Shown in pieces: positions 24,146-37,645 of a stretch of DNA of 64,000 bases. The stretch spans positions 84,500,793-84,564,792 of the forward strand of contig OX235273.1 in the NCBI GenBank assembly GCA_944472155.2, given 5' to 3'. Every line of letters begins with the position of its first letter. Position 1 is the stretch's first letter. This DNA is from Trichobilharzia szidati (Eukaryota > Platyhelminthes > Trematoda > Strigeidida > Schistosomatidae). The notes under the pieces are model-generated. The model was not told the DNA's origin. It was given only the letters and a program-made list of their open reading frames with translations, and searched no databases. The translations under genes were made by a program, and so were the position numbers.

Positions 24146-24299
24146 AGCAGTTAGTTCCCTTTATGAATTTTGACAAAACAATTAGAAGACGTAGTTTATC
24201 TGAAACGTGTGATGTATTTGCGCAGCAAATTTCTGATATCCAGATCACACACGTACTTATTATAAGCATTTATACAGAAGACAAAATAAAGGTCAAATT

Positions 24300-25340
24300 T
24301 TGCACAGGTCAAGATCACAAATGAGAGGTTGGAAGATGATGTTACGGTGAGGGGCAAGAAAAAAGAGGGTGAAAATATCAATGAGTAAATTAACCTTTGG
24401 TTGTACACTGGAATACGAAGGCAGGATTAAAGTAATAACAAATAACTTCTGGACACATGAGACACGTTTAAGTTTTTTTGTCCAAGACTTCAACAGATTT
24501 AATTATGTGACCTAACTTTGTTTTATATATGGCTCTGAAGGTATTATTGAAATCAACCTTGTTACCCGTCTCTATGATGTACTTCCCTATAGATGCTGTC
24601 GGACATTTTTTTCGGGATCATTTGTACCCGGTGATTTTATTTGTTGTCGCAGCCACTTTGGAGTATGTTCTGTAGCCCTAATCCACAGAGACTGGTGGGT
24701 CCTCTGTTTGTACGTGTGTCCACATATACACGTAAATTGATAAACACAATAAGATATGAAACTTTTGTTCGGATGCTGTGAGGGTTTACAGGACAGCACA
24801 GATCTCTTTTTCTCTGTGAAGATAAGTTTGGCTGCATAGTAAGTTTTATTAATTGCCGCCTTGGGTCATTGTTTAGTGAGACAACTTTGTTCGTCACCCC
24901 TGAAAGGCAAGCATATATATAAACATCCTTTCTGGCAGCTGACTGAATCACTAGAGCTCTTTGTATGACACTTCTACGACGCCTAATGAATCTCAGCGGG
25001 TAATTGTTATCTAACAATATTTCAGTAACGTGTTGTGTTCCTTCTTCTGTGGTGTCAGCTGTACATATACAGTGAATGCGTCTGAAAAAACACTTAACCA
25101 ACGTCTTTTTCTACCGTAGTGAACAGAAACTATGGTGATTGAGATACTGTGCTGTCCATGTTGACCTTGTGTAGACACATCATTTTATTGACCCATCTTC
25201 GCGGGTTACGAGTGCATGTAACATTGACAAGCAATCATTATTCTCTTTTACAGATGTTCGGAATAAGCTGTTTTGTACTATATTGACCTGGTTAAGGATT
25301 TCTATAGCATATCTTGGTGTATTCCTCACTTATATAAAGC
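24300..25340 (-). pseudogene. Penelope-like element, second lineage
   Basis: Minus-strand reading: RT end at about 25,300 (YRNP then PGQYST), then the linker VKCFFRRIHCICTADTTEEG and LLDNNYPLRFIRRR within the open frame 24,637-25,101. A frameshift near 24,790 leads to the GIY-YIG domain in the frame 24,587-24,799: YCVYQFTCICGHTYKQRTH followed by RATEHTPKWL. Here the YIG core reads YKQ, so the second motif is damaged. Downstream sequence to about 24,300 continues the C-terminus with stops. It is a different lineage from the elements at 13.5 and 60.1 kb. Confidence 0.78.
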
Positions 25341-27035
25341 ATTGAGCAAACTGAATACTGTACAAGGGCTGAATGGCGGAAAGTGACTAGAAAGAAATGC
25401 TGCTTGATTGTGGTTACTTTATCGATTCGTTCACTTACTTACAGTGACCACAACTCGAGCAAAAATTAAAGGTGTTAACTTGATATCTGCACTCAAAATT
25501 ATCAGGGCAAAATATCAGTAAAGAATGAAATCTGTTTTCAACAATGTTATGCGTGAATGTGATCTCTCCGTCAGACGCGTTCTTGTGGCAAATTATGCCG
25601 ATTTTAAATTCCATCTGAAAAATGTTACACACTGAATATATGTTTATATACTCGTTTTTAGACCAATTCAGATATTTCTTCAGGAACAATGAATAATGCA
25701 ATCAAAACTTATTCATTTAATTACACACTTTTCCTACATTACCCCTTTCGAAATTAATTCCGCATGGGTGCATGTGGGTTCGTGTACTGAATATGCTTTT
25801 ATCAAAGTCATTGTTTTTTTTTTAAATTATTTATACAAGACGTCTATTTATGGCAAACTCACGAATTTAACCACCTGCAGATGGTTTTATTAGAGTATGA
25901 ACGTGCCTATGGAGTTATCCATGGATAAGGGATTCACCTAGATATAGAAAAAAAACAAAAACAAAATGGCACCACATAGAGAAATTTTGTTCCTGTATAG
26001 ATATACTGAGCTTGTTAATTATGAATAGAAATTATAATCCTTTGATAAAAAATATAACACGGATAATAACGGAGAGATAAATAGAAGTTTATATATTGAG
26101 TCGATATATTTGCACGTTACTGAATAGCTTTAAGCAGTTAAATGGAATACAATTAGTTTCATTGGGTGGTCCCATTAAATAAGTATTATTCTATTTTGTA
26201 TAGGTCAAGAAAATAATGGGCTTAGTTAATTAATAATAACCTGGAAGTGGGATATAAATAAGATTCTTTTGGTGTGTCAATTAACTGGTTTCATGACTGT
26301 TCATTTGTAAGAAGTGAGAAGAATTGTTTTGAATCAAGAGATGTGTTTGACTCAATGAAATGCAACCTCCCAATTGAACACTTATGAAACATCTCCATCT
26401 GATTGAATTTGCAGGATAAAAGTAGAATTTGTCTGACATGAAAGTGTGCTGTCAATGAAGTTTTTCGAATCAATCATAAGATGGCAATCCGTATAATTCT
26501 TAATTGCTACTTGTTACATAATTTCATTCAACAAATATTCATTTCCATTACTGAGAACAAGTGAAAGATATTCTGAATTATTGTGTTCTGAGTTATTTAT
26601 ACTCAAACAATCGTAAGAGGTAGTGAATTTTAGTATGATATCGACCGCCACTTAACAACAACAGGTATTACCAATGCTGTACTAACACATATTACCTTCA
26701 AGATCTGCATATGTCATTCTCAGTCTATGGAACTCATTTAAGCTTGAATAGGATTGACAGAGTTCATTCAGTATGCCAGAGTACTTGAGAATTATGCTGC
26801 TTATCATTTGTGAGAAAATATATGATCTGAAGATAGTATATCGACTTCTGTGGAATAGTCCGTGTGTGAATTATTATATGAATTCCACTAAAATATAAGG
26901 TTTTTTCGAATTAGGCGAAATGAGACTATCTGCTGAACTGTTTGTTCTTATTTTCATGTCTGAATGAGTATTTTTCGTGATACAGAATTAACACTGGAAC
27001 ACTGAACACTCCAAAAAAACCTTGTGTCGTGACAC
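25341..27035. other. Intergenic, no gene seen
   Basis: No recognised gene or element. A minus-strand frame at 25,435-25,701 (88 codons, ending SSCGHCK) matches nothing I know. Confidence 0.35.
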
Positions 27036-27039
27036 AATA

Positions 27040-27230
27040 ACTGTTAAGTGGTTTATTGCGCAAGATCCAGGTTCGCTTCCCGGTAGACGCATTCCTCGCC
27101 TAGTGTACTAGTCAGCAGTAAGCCTGATAAAGAACGAAGTATGGATTTGAGGCTATGAATCGTTATTTGTAGACGCCACACTTCCTTTGCTGCAATTTCA
27201 AAGCCTGTAGACCTGCGTTCCATGCGGAAA
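27040..27230 (+). mobile_element. tRNA-derived SINE (second family), worn copy
   Basis: CCAGGTTCGCTTCCCGG near 27,067 is the altered B box and T arm, followed by TAGACGCATTCCTCGCC and the body GATTTGAGGCTATGAATCG. The 5' half of the tRNA-like head is degraded. Confidence 0.6.
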
Positions 27231-30200
27231 CAGCTAAGTGAAAAGACTAAAAGACTGGAAATGGTTCAGACAAAAGGGATGAAGGTGAGCTGTCACTATA
27301 TGAAGCATGAAAACGAATAAGGAAACGCTGAAGAAAATAAGGCAAAAACCAAAGTATAAATAGTACATGAACACTAAATTATTAATGTCACCTTATATTT
27401 GACCACTATTAAGTGCAATTTTCCTAAAACAATTGTGAGTCACTTCCCATTGCGTTTTTTTTCACACCAGCATACTGTATAGCATTTACAACAACTAACC
27501 CTGCTTGTTTATTAGCAATCTTTAATAAAACAACGCGTGTATTTCAGCTTTTTAACTTCAGAATTAACGAATAAGCTTTAGAACACAGAGAGCAAAGTCA
27601 GACTGAACCGACATTTTAACTCCATTACTAGTCATAATAATCGAAATGATTAATTTATGTAGTTGACGATGATTAAAGATGAATTGAACCCCCAATAGCC
27701 TCAGTATTTAAAATACTGGCCTAAGAATTTCTAACCCTACACTTCACCGGTTCAGTTAAAACAATATGTTACTACAAAAGAACTTCCAGTAAAATAAACA
27801 ACAAAACATTTGACGTTAAGTGTTACTCATCTTCTTTAAGTAAACCATTTGAACTTACCACAGACGGCTGACGCTTAGCTATGTATGTCATTCAACATTT
27901 TTTTTATCTGAAATCTTTTTCAGGAAGAACCATTCCACATTCAGGCATAAATAATTCACTTCTCTAGAAATTCATCTATCAGTCATGCAAGTTAAATTCC
28001 ATTCTAAGATAATATCATGATAAAGACAGGTAATGATTCACTAAACTCATCCAACTTAATAAAATTTTTGGTGATTTAAATCTGTGCTTCTCAGACAACT
28101 GGGTAATTTTTTCAGTATGTCTTTGTGGCCTAAGTCACGTGCATGAACTTCCTCTTCGTTTTATTCAATAAGAGTATTTTTGAATCTAATCAGTTAATTA
28201 CGCGAAAATTCACTTCCGGTTGGTACATCAGTCATTAGTCTACATTGTCAATTAATTTAAGGCATATAAATTATTACTGGTAAGCAGAATGATAGAGGTA
28301 AAGAATAATCTATGAAGTCATTATAATTTACAGTTATCTACTCTTTAGTTAGATATATTCTGTAAAGTTACTTTTAGGTAATCTGTGTAAGGCACTACCA
28401 GTTACAAAAGATCTTTTAGACAAATTAACTACTTAGTATATACAAAGCGTGTGCATAAAATGCATTGAAAGCCTTTTTAGCCTTTGACGATTTATGTTAT
28501 ATGCAGTGAATGTATACCATGATCGTATCCAGAATAACTTACCTCATGTTTGACATGAAAGGCTACTGAAAGTAGATGGAATGAGAACATTACATACCTA
28601 TAAACGGAAGTATTTTCGTAGCATATTTCACCTGTAGCATGAAATGTAACACAAATAATAATGCTGTGGTTAGATATTGCGAAACACGAATTTAAAGAAA
28701 TAAAGATCAGTGTTAGATACAGCAGGATCATATTACTCGGAAGCGGGAGGTCAAAGCGACACTGAAGGCCTTTACCTTTAATCTGAGACAATGTTAGAAT
28801 CCAGTAATTATGACTGAAAATCAACCACGGTGATTCAAAGACATTCATTCTCTATTGTCTTCAATGTAATAAACCCAGCCTTTCTTCATTTACTTCACTT
28901 TATTTTAATCCTGTAGTATCATGGCTAATTTCCTCCTTCTATACAGCTAAAAAGTGTTGCGGCTAGATCTGTTTTGCACCCATGCAATTCTAGATACAGC
29001 ATTCAGATAGCGAATATGCCGATTCAGTTTTATCATATCATCAAACAAATGACAGATTAAATGGATCGAAAATCTTGCTTTTAAAAATAGTTTAATCACT
29101 ACGCCAGTCTTCAGAAATTGACTTTGTTTCATTCATACATTCTTCGTTGAATTCCTTATGTAATGACATAAGAAATATAACCTCTGAGAACCACATACCA
29201 TTTTACATGTTTATCAGTCATGTGTGACACTTTTTGTTAGTACATACTCAGAAGAAGTCGTACTTAGTGATACTAAGTTCACGTAGATTCGAGTGCTCAG
29301 ATTCACCGAAGATCAGATGACTACCCCTCTTTTTTGCGATAATAAAATGTAACTCAGTTAAATATAGCTAACTGCCAATTCACGACACTAATAAACCAAG
29401 TAATTTACCACATAAGCTAAACAACTTAGTTAAAATGTATAGCATAACTGGTGTTGTATAGGTGCTAGCATAGGTCTATGCTATTAAACTGCCATCAGGT
29501 GGATGGAAATGGAAATCTACCAAGACGCGTACAAAGTAAAACTAATCTATTACATAATTGTGGTTGATTAATACTGTTTAGTTTCAAACCAAAGATGGAA
29601 AGTCTCCTAGTGCTAGGTGATTTTCCCAAATAGTCTCTTGTAAAATCACCTCATGGTACAACCCATCTTCATCACACATACTGAAGGGTTAAAAGTCACA
29701 GTAATGTAATACACTCAGCAGAAAGTAGAACAGAATAAGTATTTAACTGATTTTGTGACAACGGTTTTTACTCCAGATACCCTATAAACTAAACGTTTTT
29801 CCTGGACAGCTCAGTAGCTCAGCGTGTTTATGTTATCTGAGATGAAATCTGTAAAATAACTCCATGCCTGTTTTAACTGTTTATCCGTCTACGCTCTATT
29901 TAAAAATTACCCTCAGATCATGTGTTACCTATGGAAGGATACTATAAAAGGCGTCAAAGGTTTCGAGGCAACAATTAGTACCCACAAAAGTAATACATTC
30001 AGTGGCTATTTAATGGCTGACGCTTTTTTTTCACATCCATTTATTTATCGAAATGTATGACAAGAAAGATGCACAATAATACTAAGTCGATACAAATTTG
30101 TATGATTTCTTCATCAAAATGACTTTGTATGCGAAGTTATACACTAGTTTCATCTGTATTGGCATAGAAAAGTCGGAGTGTAAAAACTAATTCAATTAAT

Positions 30201-32695
30201 TTCATGTCATCAAGTGTTCTCACTTGCTTTGCTTCTCACTTATATAAGTGCAGTTTCATCAGCTAAAAAGTAAGCGGGTTTCCTAAAATTTCCTACACTC
30301 CTTGATAGAGACAAAACCTATTTCCAAAAACTATTGATGATAATTTTTTTTGAGGGATGTCATAAAATTATCAGCTCTAGAGCTCATATTTTAATTGTCA
30401 ACTTGAAAATAAAAAGCAATGGAAACGAAATAAAGATCTTCCAGCAGCAGAAACGATGGTTTGTGAGGCTTTTTAATGATTTTAAAATAAACCATCTAGC
30501 TGTTAATGACTTACTTAGTTAAATTCTAAGATTGTCAGTATTTGTCTAAAATAACTAACCGTAAAGTGGCAGTGTATATCGCGCCGAATAATTAATTGGC
30601 GAAAATTTTAATAAAACCTGTTAGTAAGAAGTTATGAAGATATATTCCTTATTTATTGGCGCATGTCTCTGAAACATTCACGGAAGTCATGTTTTTTGAG
30701 TAACGTAGCACTGAAAGCAAAGGCTGTATCATTGTAAAACAGGTTTCAAGTTAATTAACATTGACGAACATAATAGAGATCTTATAGAAAGATTTTAATC
30801 AACACTTCAGACTACACCCCAGCACTAGTAACATTTCATCAACAAATATTTCTCATTCTATATTTGATTTTTGGAAGGGGATATGAAATAAAATATATTT
30901 ATAAAATGTATATATTTGAATCTAGAATTCAAGGGAGACTTAGCAGCAGATATCCTCAAAAGAAGAATCCCCAATTCCCTAAAGAATACTTTAGCTTCTG
31001 CGACTTTAAGAGTGATATTTTCCAACTGCTCACTGCTTCTAAGCAATGTGAAGGACAGACTCCCGTATATGACCACTTCAGTGTGAATATATCAGTTCAG
31101 CTGCTCTTGCAGAGCTAGGTAAATAGTTCGTTCTGTGTGTGTCTTATCCAAACGTGTTGGAAAACATTACACAGAATGGTTGCAAAGATAATGCATTGGT
31201 TCAATCAGGAGGGTCATAAGTGAACACCTCGCCAACATCTCTCACAGAATCTCAACTGACTCATCAATCGGAGTCATTTACAAAATAAACCAAAATCTAC
31301 TAGAGACAGTGTGTTTCCAACTTCTTTGTAATGCAGAAACCGTCGCCACATGGATAGAAAAACCGCAGCTGTGTTTAAAAGAAACTGGTTCAACCCCTAC
31401 ATTTACCATAGGTTTAGTTCAGTTTGTCTCCTTAGGTCCCGTTTATTCATTCCCTTCATTTTCCCTTTCCTTTTCTCTTCTTTTTCATTTTGGTTTTTAA
31501 AATACTATCCTTTTAACATGTTCCCATGCTCATCCCATTCACCTTCAGTCGTTCAAACAAAAAGTATTTTCTTATCCTGCGTAATTTTGTTTCCAGGCCC
31601 CTTGGAACTCATATGCACATCCTTGAACTTTCATATCAGGTTGAAATTAAAATTATTTCTCCCGTTATCAAACTAATAATTTTACATACATTGTAACTTT
31701 TTTCTAACGCTATGTAAACTTGTCTCTGACCCCTAGTGATCTATAGTCAAACCTTCAAACTTTTATGTCAACTTGAAAATTATTATAATTCTTAATCTCC
31801 TTCGTTACTATTTGGAATTAAATAATGATAATTGTATCTATGTTCACGTATGTATATGAATGCGATTGTACAGCTTTTGAGAATGAAATCACCGAAAAGA
31901 TAAATTTGTTGGAATTTTTGTTGTTTTCTCTCAAATAAAATATTCTCAAGATCAAAATACTCCAACCAGTAATTAAAGTTACAAATAAACCAATCATTTC
32001 CCAACAATTCTAATTAATTAGGTCAATCAGGTATCCTTAGATAATAATTATACAGAAATTAAAATAAAAAACGAATTGACCTTATCTTTTATAATACGAT
32101 GAAATCACAGGAAGGATAAATCATCTTAAAAATGGGATGGAAAGGATATACAAACTGCCATGTTACATGTGCATGATAACTAGATTACCACAAGAAATAG
32201 TAATTTAAATCACCTCCTGTATCTCATTTTATTTTTTTTTAAAGTATGAAAATAATTTGCGCTATTTTCTCCATCTGACTACTATATTCATCACTATGAA
32301 AGTGAACTTTAAAATGGCCTTTTTGGTAGGAAACAGGAAGAAAATGGATATAGGATAGGGAGAAAGAGAGATAGAAATAGAGTGCGAGAGAAACGCTGTG
32401 ACAATGCGAATAATTTTACACGATATTCAGTCAGTCTAACCTCATTTTTGGTATCTGTTTTTCTCAGATACTTATTATGGAACAAAACAATAAATGAATG
32501 AAGCTTATCCTTTTTATTGTTCTGGCTGACCCTGATCTCATCATCAATTGCGAAATTATTATTATTATAAATACTACTACCAATAATGACATTATTACTT
32601 GTGGTAGCAGTAGCGATAGTAGTATTGTTACACTCGGATTTTCACAGATACCACTCAACTTCATTATGAAGTTTCTTATTATCTTCACAACGAAA
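27231..32695. other. Long stretch without a recognised gene
   Basis: About 5.5 kb in which I can support no exon, RNA gene or known element. Frames of 60-118 codons occur at 28,492-28,848 (minus), 30,864-31,118 (plus, with a minus frame overlapping at 30,858-31,076), 31,309-31,676 (plus) and 31,792-32,007 (minus). None shows a motif or clear splice-site context. Unidentified old repeats are likely. Confidence 0.35.
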
Positions 32696-32699
32696 CGAT

Positions 32700-33385
32700 G
32701 AACGAATTTCGGTTTCCATGTTACCATTATATTATTTGCCCCTTGAGTGCCGTGTGGAAAGTAGAGCTTCAGGATCACATCACCACTTCACTCTGTTCTC
32801 TGCAGATTTTCCTAGCCAAATTCACGATTGCCCACGTGGGTTCACTTTCTATTCACATGATCTCATCTGTGTTACTCCCGGACACACAACGCCTCGATTT
32901 TCCATCCGGCTGCCACTCGACGGCCTGATTCTTGATATTACTGAAGAGTTTTCGCAGCGTATGAGTAATCTGTCTTCATTTTCTTCTGCATACTTATCTT
33001 GAAGAAAGTTATTGGCTGATTCAATGTACTGCAGGAATTCCTTGTTGCTTGTTCTTTCTTAAGGGCCATCTACCCCTCATTATCAACTCAGAAAAGGCAG
33101 ATCTTAGTGAAAATCTGCAGTGACCTGTCGGAAATGCTTCCTTGAAGCGTACGTTAAGTATCTTAATCATACATAGGAACTGAGACGAAACTAGTGTTTA
33201 AAATTCAGGTCTTGTTCTATTTGTTAAGATCAAAGAATCATCGGTCTTGCCTTCCCAATCCTATCCTAGCTTTTTTATCTTCAATATTAGCTGCCCATAG
33301 TTAAAACGATGCTGCTAATTTCAATTTAAGTAGAAGAGACTTCTTTTTGACTTTACCTGCTGATGGTGAATAACTGTTAATACCT
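32700..33385 (-). pseudogene. RTE-clade LINE relic, minus strand
   Basis: The stretch TAGTTAAAACGATGCTGCTA at about 33,299 and the bases after it align with the same part of the RTE element at about 12,175 (TAGTTGAAACGATGCTTCCG), including the shared AGAGACTTCTTTTT-like block. The upstream part (32,700-33,150) resembles the worn 3' coding region. No intact frame remains. The polarity is that of the 11,566-12,700 copy. Confidence 0.6.
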
Positions 33386-36300
33386 CCGCATTAGACTCTT
33401 ATTCACTTATTCATCTTTATTTGCGTCTTATAAATTATACTTTAAATATTACTATACAACAAATTTATAACTGGACAGTAACAATTTTGTTGGTAGCAAA
33501 TAGCAAAGAAATTCGTGTTATGCGTCCACTACTATTAGTAGGTCATTAGGAGTATGAAATCGCATTGTAGATTTTATAGGTTATGTGAATAATACTCACA
33601 TTCAAAAAGCATTTAGAGAAGCTTTAAATTAACTTTTATTGTCACAGAAAATGAAAGTGAATAAAACGAAGCTCGTCACTGTTCACGAATTTTCGCTTAT
33701 CTTTACACATGCCAAAAAGCCACAATGGTTCATAAAAATGTGTAGAGGCTGCTACTATGAGTACAAAAGTGGCAAATGATGACGGCGACAGAATGAACAT
33801 CATACAAGCATTCCCCAACAGTCTGACACTGATAATGCAGAATAATCAAAACAATGTCTTGGTTATTATGAATATTATCAAGAAATGCCTGCTACTAAAA
33901 ATTACATGATAGGACAGTTTTTTACAATTTGGCCAAATAAACTCCAAAGTTGTCTAATCATACTGAAATATTAATCTAAATGAAAAACTGCCATTGGCTT
34001 TACTACAATCAATGGTCTCCTCAGAAGAATCTCAGACTTAAATGTCGAGATAAACTTGACATCTTCGTTCAGATTACCTGAGATGTTATTATGGAGACTG
34101 ACGGACTAGCCAATGCATTATTAAAACCATTAGCTAATTTCACTGGAGTATTGTTTAAGTTGCGTTGAACTCAGTGAAACCAAATCGATCAGTTCATTTT
34201 ATAATTATTCAGTATTCACACACAGCCCTAGGACAATAAAATCAATAAAATCTGGTTGGATTTTGGGCGACGATAAGAATTTATCACCTATATATTATTC
34301 CTAAGTAAAGATCTAAAGTACATAAGGAATACCCACTGCTGCATAATGACAGGATTCTGTAGACTGAAGGTGACTCTGCAAAATATTAGGTCATGTAAAA
34401 GCACTTATCTGTAGAAGTAGCATAGAAAATTTAAACCAAAACTTTCGCCTAGCTAAACTCATATTGTGGTGCAAAGGCTAAAGGTAACCTACCTTTAGGG
34501 TGAACAAAACCACATGAAATCTTATGGTCACTTTATCCTTCGTTACTGATTCAGCAATGAAACTGACTTTATTTGTTTCTAACGTCTTTAAAGCAGTCAC
34601 AAAATGTAGGAAAATTTCATCAGTCAACAACATTTGGGTCATATACGTTTGTCAGATAAACAACTAATGAAATGTGAGGCCTGTAAAATTCTGCATGAGG
34701 AAACAAAGCCCAGCAAAATAATGTCTAAAACCAGCCTTTATCTAAATTTCTGTTGACAGAAATCTTTATTTGACAGTAAAGAGATACCAAATTGTCTCTT
34801 GGAAGGCCAGAATATTGTCTTACAGTTAACATTGATATCATTGGCCCATACTTGTGATATTTACAGATCAAGCCAGTAGGCCTTGATATGACACATGAAC
34901 TTTTCAGAAAAATATCCTGAGAAAATTAACTTCATTCCATAGAAATACTTAGTGGGAATGTCGATGGCAGAATACACAATACGCGTTTCTGCAGCTGAAT
35001 TAATATGGTAACTATTACATGCCAGATATAAATTTGCACAAATTGAAAATTGTTATAGTATGCATTCTATGCCAGTTTTTCGATTAGATAAATAACACAG
35101 TGAAGCAGAGTTATTTTGTGGATGATGTTCGGAATGTCATCTATTAATTAATCTGGTTCAAAAGATAAATTCATATGAAACATTCTTGAGACAAGTCAAG
35201 ACCATCTATTCATACACAAAGTCCAAAAAAGTACCAGATGTCCTCTGATATACGAGGCTGATACATTGATATGCAGAATAAAACATACTGAAGTTTTGAT
35301 AGTTATCTTAAGGTTAACAGATACCACTGACCAAAATATCCTACCGCTATGAACGGGACTACCGCACTAAACGACTTTTGTATTCTAGCAAACTTTGGAA
35401 GTACTACCTGCCTTTAATTGTCTTCAAACTGTTTTCTCATAACGGTCATCTTGGAAAATCGCTGATTGCTTCACCTTCCACACTTTGTATGTAAATTTCC
35501 AGAAGTGAAATTCTGATGCTCTGCTTCTTTATACTCCCACAAAAAATTAAATAGCTTGCTGTTACCGAGATATTTCAATTAATTACAGTTACTGTTATTC
35601 CACATGCTAGGAAATGAAAGGATTTTCCAGGAGGTGACTATGCAATTAATTGATTTCTGAGTGCTTTATGACGCGGTCTTAGGATACGACGGTTCTGTTC
35701 AAATAGAAGAAAAACAGTACTGAGCCCTGGATGTAGATTAGGTAACTGTTAGGACTAATCAGCGAAGTATACCAATATTTTTAGGTATCCAAGCTTACTT
35801 TCACATCCGAAACTACATCAGTGAATGCCAAAGTGTCAAAAAACCCAAGCCTCTGGCTTCCTTCTACCTATTTAAAACTATTAGGCAAGCTCTAAAATCT
35901 CAAACTGTTTTGCGAATAATGCTGTGATTTGTTTCGAAAGTAGCTATTATTTTGCTGACAACTTTAGCTATTCATAAGTAGGTAAACAGTTGTACAATAA
36001 ATTTACCTACATAAATGTATTAGTCACTTTAGTGCGTACCGATAAACCAACGAAGTGCTGATGGACTGCTACAGAGTTTACCCAAAACACAAACTGTCTC
36101 GTAACTCACTAGTGATAGTGAATGAAGTTTCAGTATTCTGCAGATCAGACAAAATACAGTCGTTTGAGTATTTGCCTTTATGAATTAGTAAGAATAGTAG
36201 CAAACTCTCCGACCAAAGTCTCATATCGGAATTGAATGCTGCATCGTTATAATCAGTGTTGCTGCACACATTCCTGTTGACTGACTTTTGACAAATAGCT

Positions 36301-36440
36301 TACAAAAGTTGGGAGTTAACCAAAATGTTATACAGGAATTTCTTTAAAAACTGCCATTCCATCGTTTACTCCTCATGTTTACACAAAAATAAGGTTTCCT
36401 AGATTAATAAACAATTTGGGATATTTCCTCAATGTGTTTA
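33386..36440. other. No clear gene; possible LTR-element integrase scraps
   Basis: Two plus-strand translations recall the zinc-binding region of LTR-retrotransposon integrases: about 35,408-35,460 gives LPLIVFKLFSHNGHLGKSL, and about 35,785-35,855 gives YFHIRNYISECQSVKKPK. They lie about 350 bp apart, farther than normal, and the second Cys of the expected pair is absent. Nothing else in the 3 kb could be assigned. Confidence 0.25.
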
Positions 36441-36766
36441 TTTAATCACAGTCGGTCTCATTACCAACCTCATCTGCTGTACTGCCACAACGTCCTGTAT
36501 AGTCGGTAAGTTTTTGATTTATTTTATACAGATTAACTACCTGTTTCTTTTCTTGAATCCTATTTTTTATATAACTGAAACTGTTCAAACTTTCGCAAAT
36601 TTTCATTCATTCAGAAACTGACTGAATTCATTGTCACAATTTATTCAACCCATGATTTACATTATACGTTGATTCACTTGCATAAATTCATAGACCTAAA
36701 TCTGACCAGTTTGAATTACATTATCATCAAAGAATATACTTCATAACATGACAAATGTATATTTAA

Positions 36767-36975
36767 GCCACTGGGACCCGATCCAATGGCCCATGAATTC
36801 CAGCTTCTGCCAATTCACAACATTGCGTGACCACTTCTCAGTGCCTTCTACGATGAGTAACTGTCCTAACCTTCGACCTGCTGTGCACTACTGGTCACGG
36901 CTTCCAACTAGAACCCCGGGTAACTACTTACCTGAATTGGACCAGTCGCTAGTGAGCATCAGATTAATTTTCAAG
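36767..36975 (-). mobile_element. Sm-alpha-like SINE body, inverted fragment
   Basis: Read on the minus strand it contains the family body with CCCATTGGATC-like and GAATTGGCAGAAGC blocks, ending at CACTAGCGACTGGTCC. The A and B boxes are absent. It abuts a palindromic copy of the same family on its right. Confidence 0.65.
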
Positions 36976-36976
36976 T

Positions 36977-37254
36977 ATTGGTTTTCGTGGGGATTTTGTT
37001 TGATTGCTTGGAGGATTTCATCATGAGCTGACATCAGCTAAAGAACCACTGGAAAACCTGGGAATACTGGACAGCTGTTTTGTCCTAGTTTGGAACTCTT
37101 TGGAACCCCGGTAGGTGTGTACTGATGAACAGTCCCAAACTAGGACGAAACAGCTGTACAGTACTCCTAGCTGGTTTTCCAATGGTTCTGTAACTGATGT
37201 CAGCTCATGATGAAATACTCCAAGCAATCAGACAAAATCCCTACAAAAACCAAT
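36977..37254 (+). mobile_element. Palindromic Sm-alpha-like SINE
   Basis: Two arms of about 123 bp are inverted copies of the SINE 3' region: 36,977-37,099 and 37,131-37,254. Each starts or ends with the ATTGGTTTT and AGGGATTTTGT-like block and contains CAGCTGTTTTGTCC or GGACGAAACAGCTG. The spacer of about 30 bp (37,100-37,130) keeps only a remnant of the tRNA-like head. The right arm carries an intact pair of hammerhead core boxes; the left arm read on the minus strand has AAAAC in place of GAAAC. Confidence 0.75.
37116..37165 (+). ncRNA. Hammerhead-like core in palindromic SINE
   Basis: CTGATGA at 37,122-37,128, stem II strands GTCC and GGAC around a CAAACTA loop, GAAAC at 37,147-37,151 and the palindromic ACAGCTGT ending in A as the possible cleavage base. 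The upstream helix I strand (GTGTGTA) does not pair well with CAGTACT downstream; loss of a CTG triplet from an ancestral CTGCTGATGA would explain this. Activity is therefore uncertain. Confidence 0.55.
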
Positions 37255-37439
37255 GCATTTACATTTAATATAAGTCAAAGATTTTTGATTGGACACTAGC
37301 CAGCAATTAGTGTAGTGTGTTTAGTCCTACCATTGGTGCAGACTGAATACTATCAGTCAGGTTTGCAATGTGGCCACCATGCTAGATGGCTGGCCATCAC
37401 GGTGCACTTTGAATTGTATGCACTGACTAGTGTCTAATA

Positions 37440-37645
37440 AAAAATATCCAATACAGTCCTACAGGAGGTGAATCACAAGCCGAATAGATAAAGTAGTAAC
37501 GTCTCTGACTGCAGGAATGGGCGATGCGAGTTCGTATCTCAGAAGGGACATGAGTACCCCTAGGGTTGCAGATACGCCTTGCCGACTACTGAGTGCTAAC
37601 TAGCACGAAATCCAGGTGCAAGGCCTCCTGCCGATTGCCTCCAAC
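37440..37645 (+). mobile_element. Sm-alpha-type SINE (classical subfamily)
   Basis: A tRNA-like head (AGTAGTAACGTCTCTGACTG near 37,493 and B-box-like GAGTTCGTATCTC at 37,529-37,541) is followed by ACCCCTAGGGTTGCAGATAC and a hammerhead-like core. This layout follows the classical schistosome Sm-alpha repeat and differs from the other SINE copies in the window. A reverse-strand relative lies at 58,160-58,345. Confidence 0.65.
37580..37625 (+). ncRNA. Hammerhead-like core with compensatory stem II
   Basis: CTACTGA at 37,586-37,592 replaces CUGANGA. Stem II is GTGC (37,593-37,596), loop TAACTA, GCAC (37,603-37,606). GAAA follows at 37,607-37,610. Relative to the usual GTCC and GGAC strands both sides have changed while pairing is kept. 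The damaged first box and the lost helix III argue against present activity. Confidence 0.5.

Noticed and set aside
34820..34850. NIDIIGP-like word as gypsy integrase
   Set aside because: It resembles the integrase core but lies upstream of the possible zinc-binding scraps, the wrong order, and no other motif is near.
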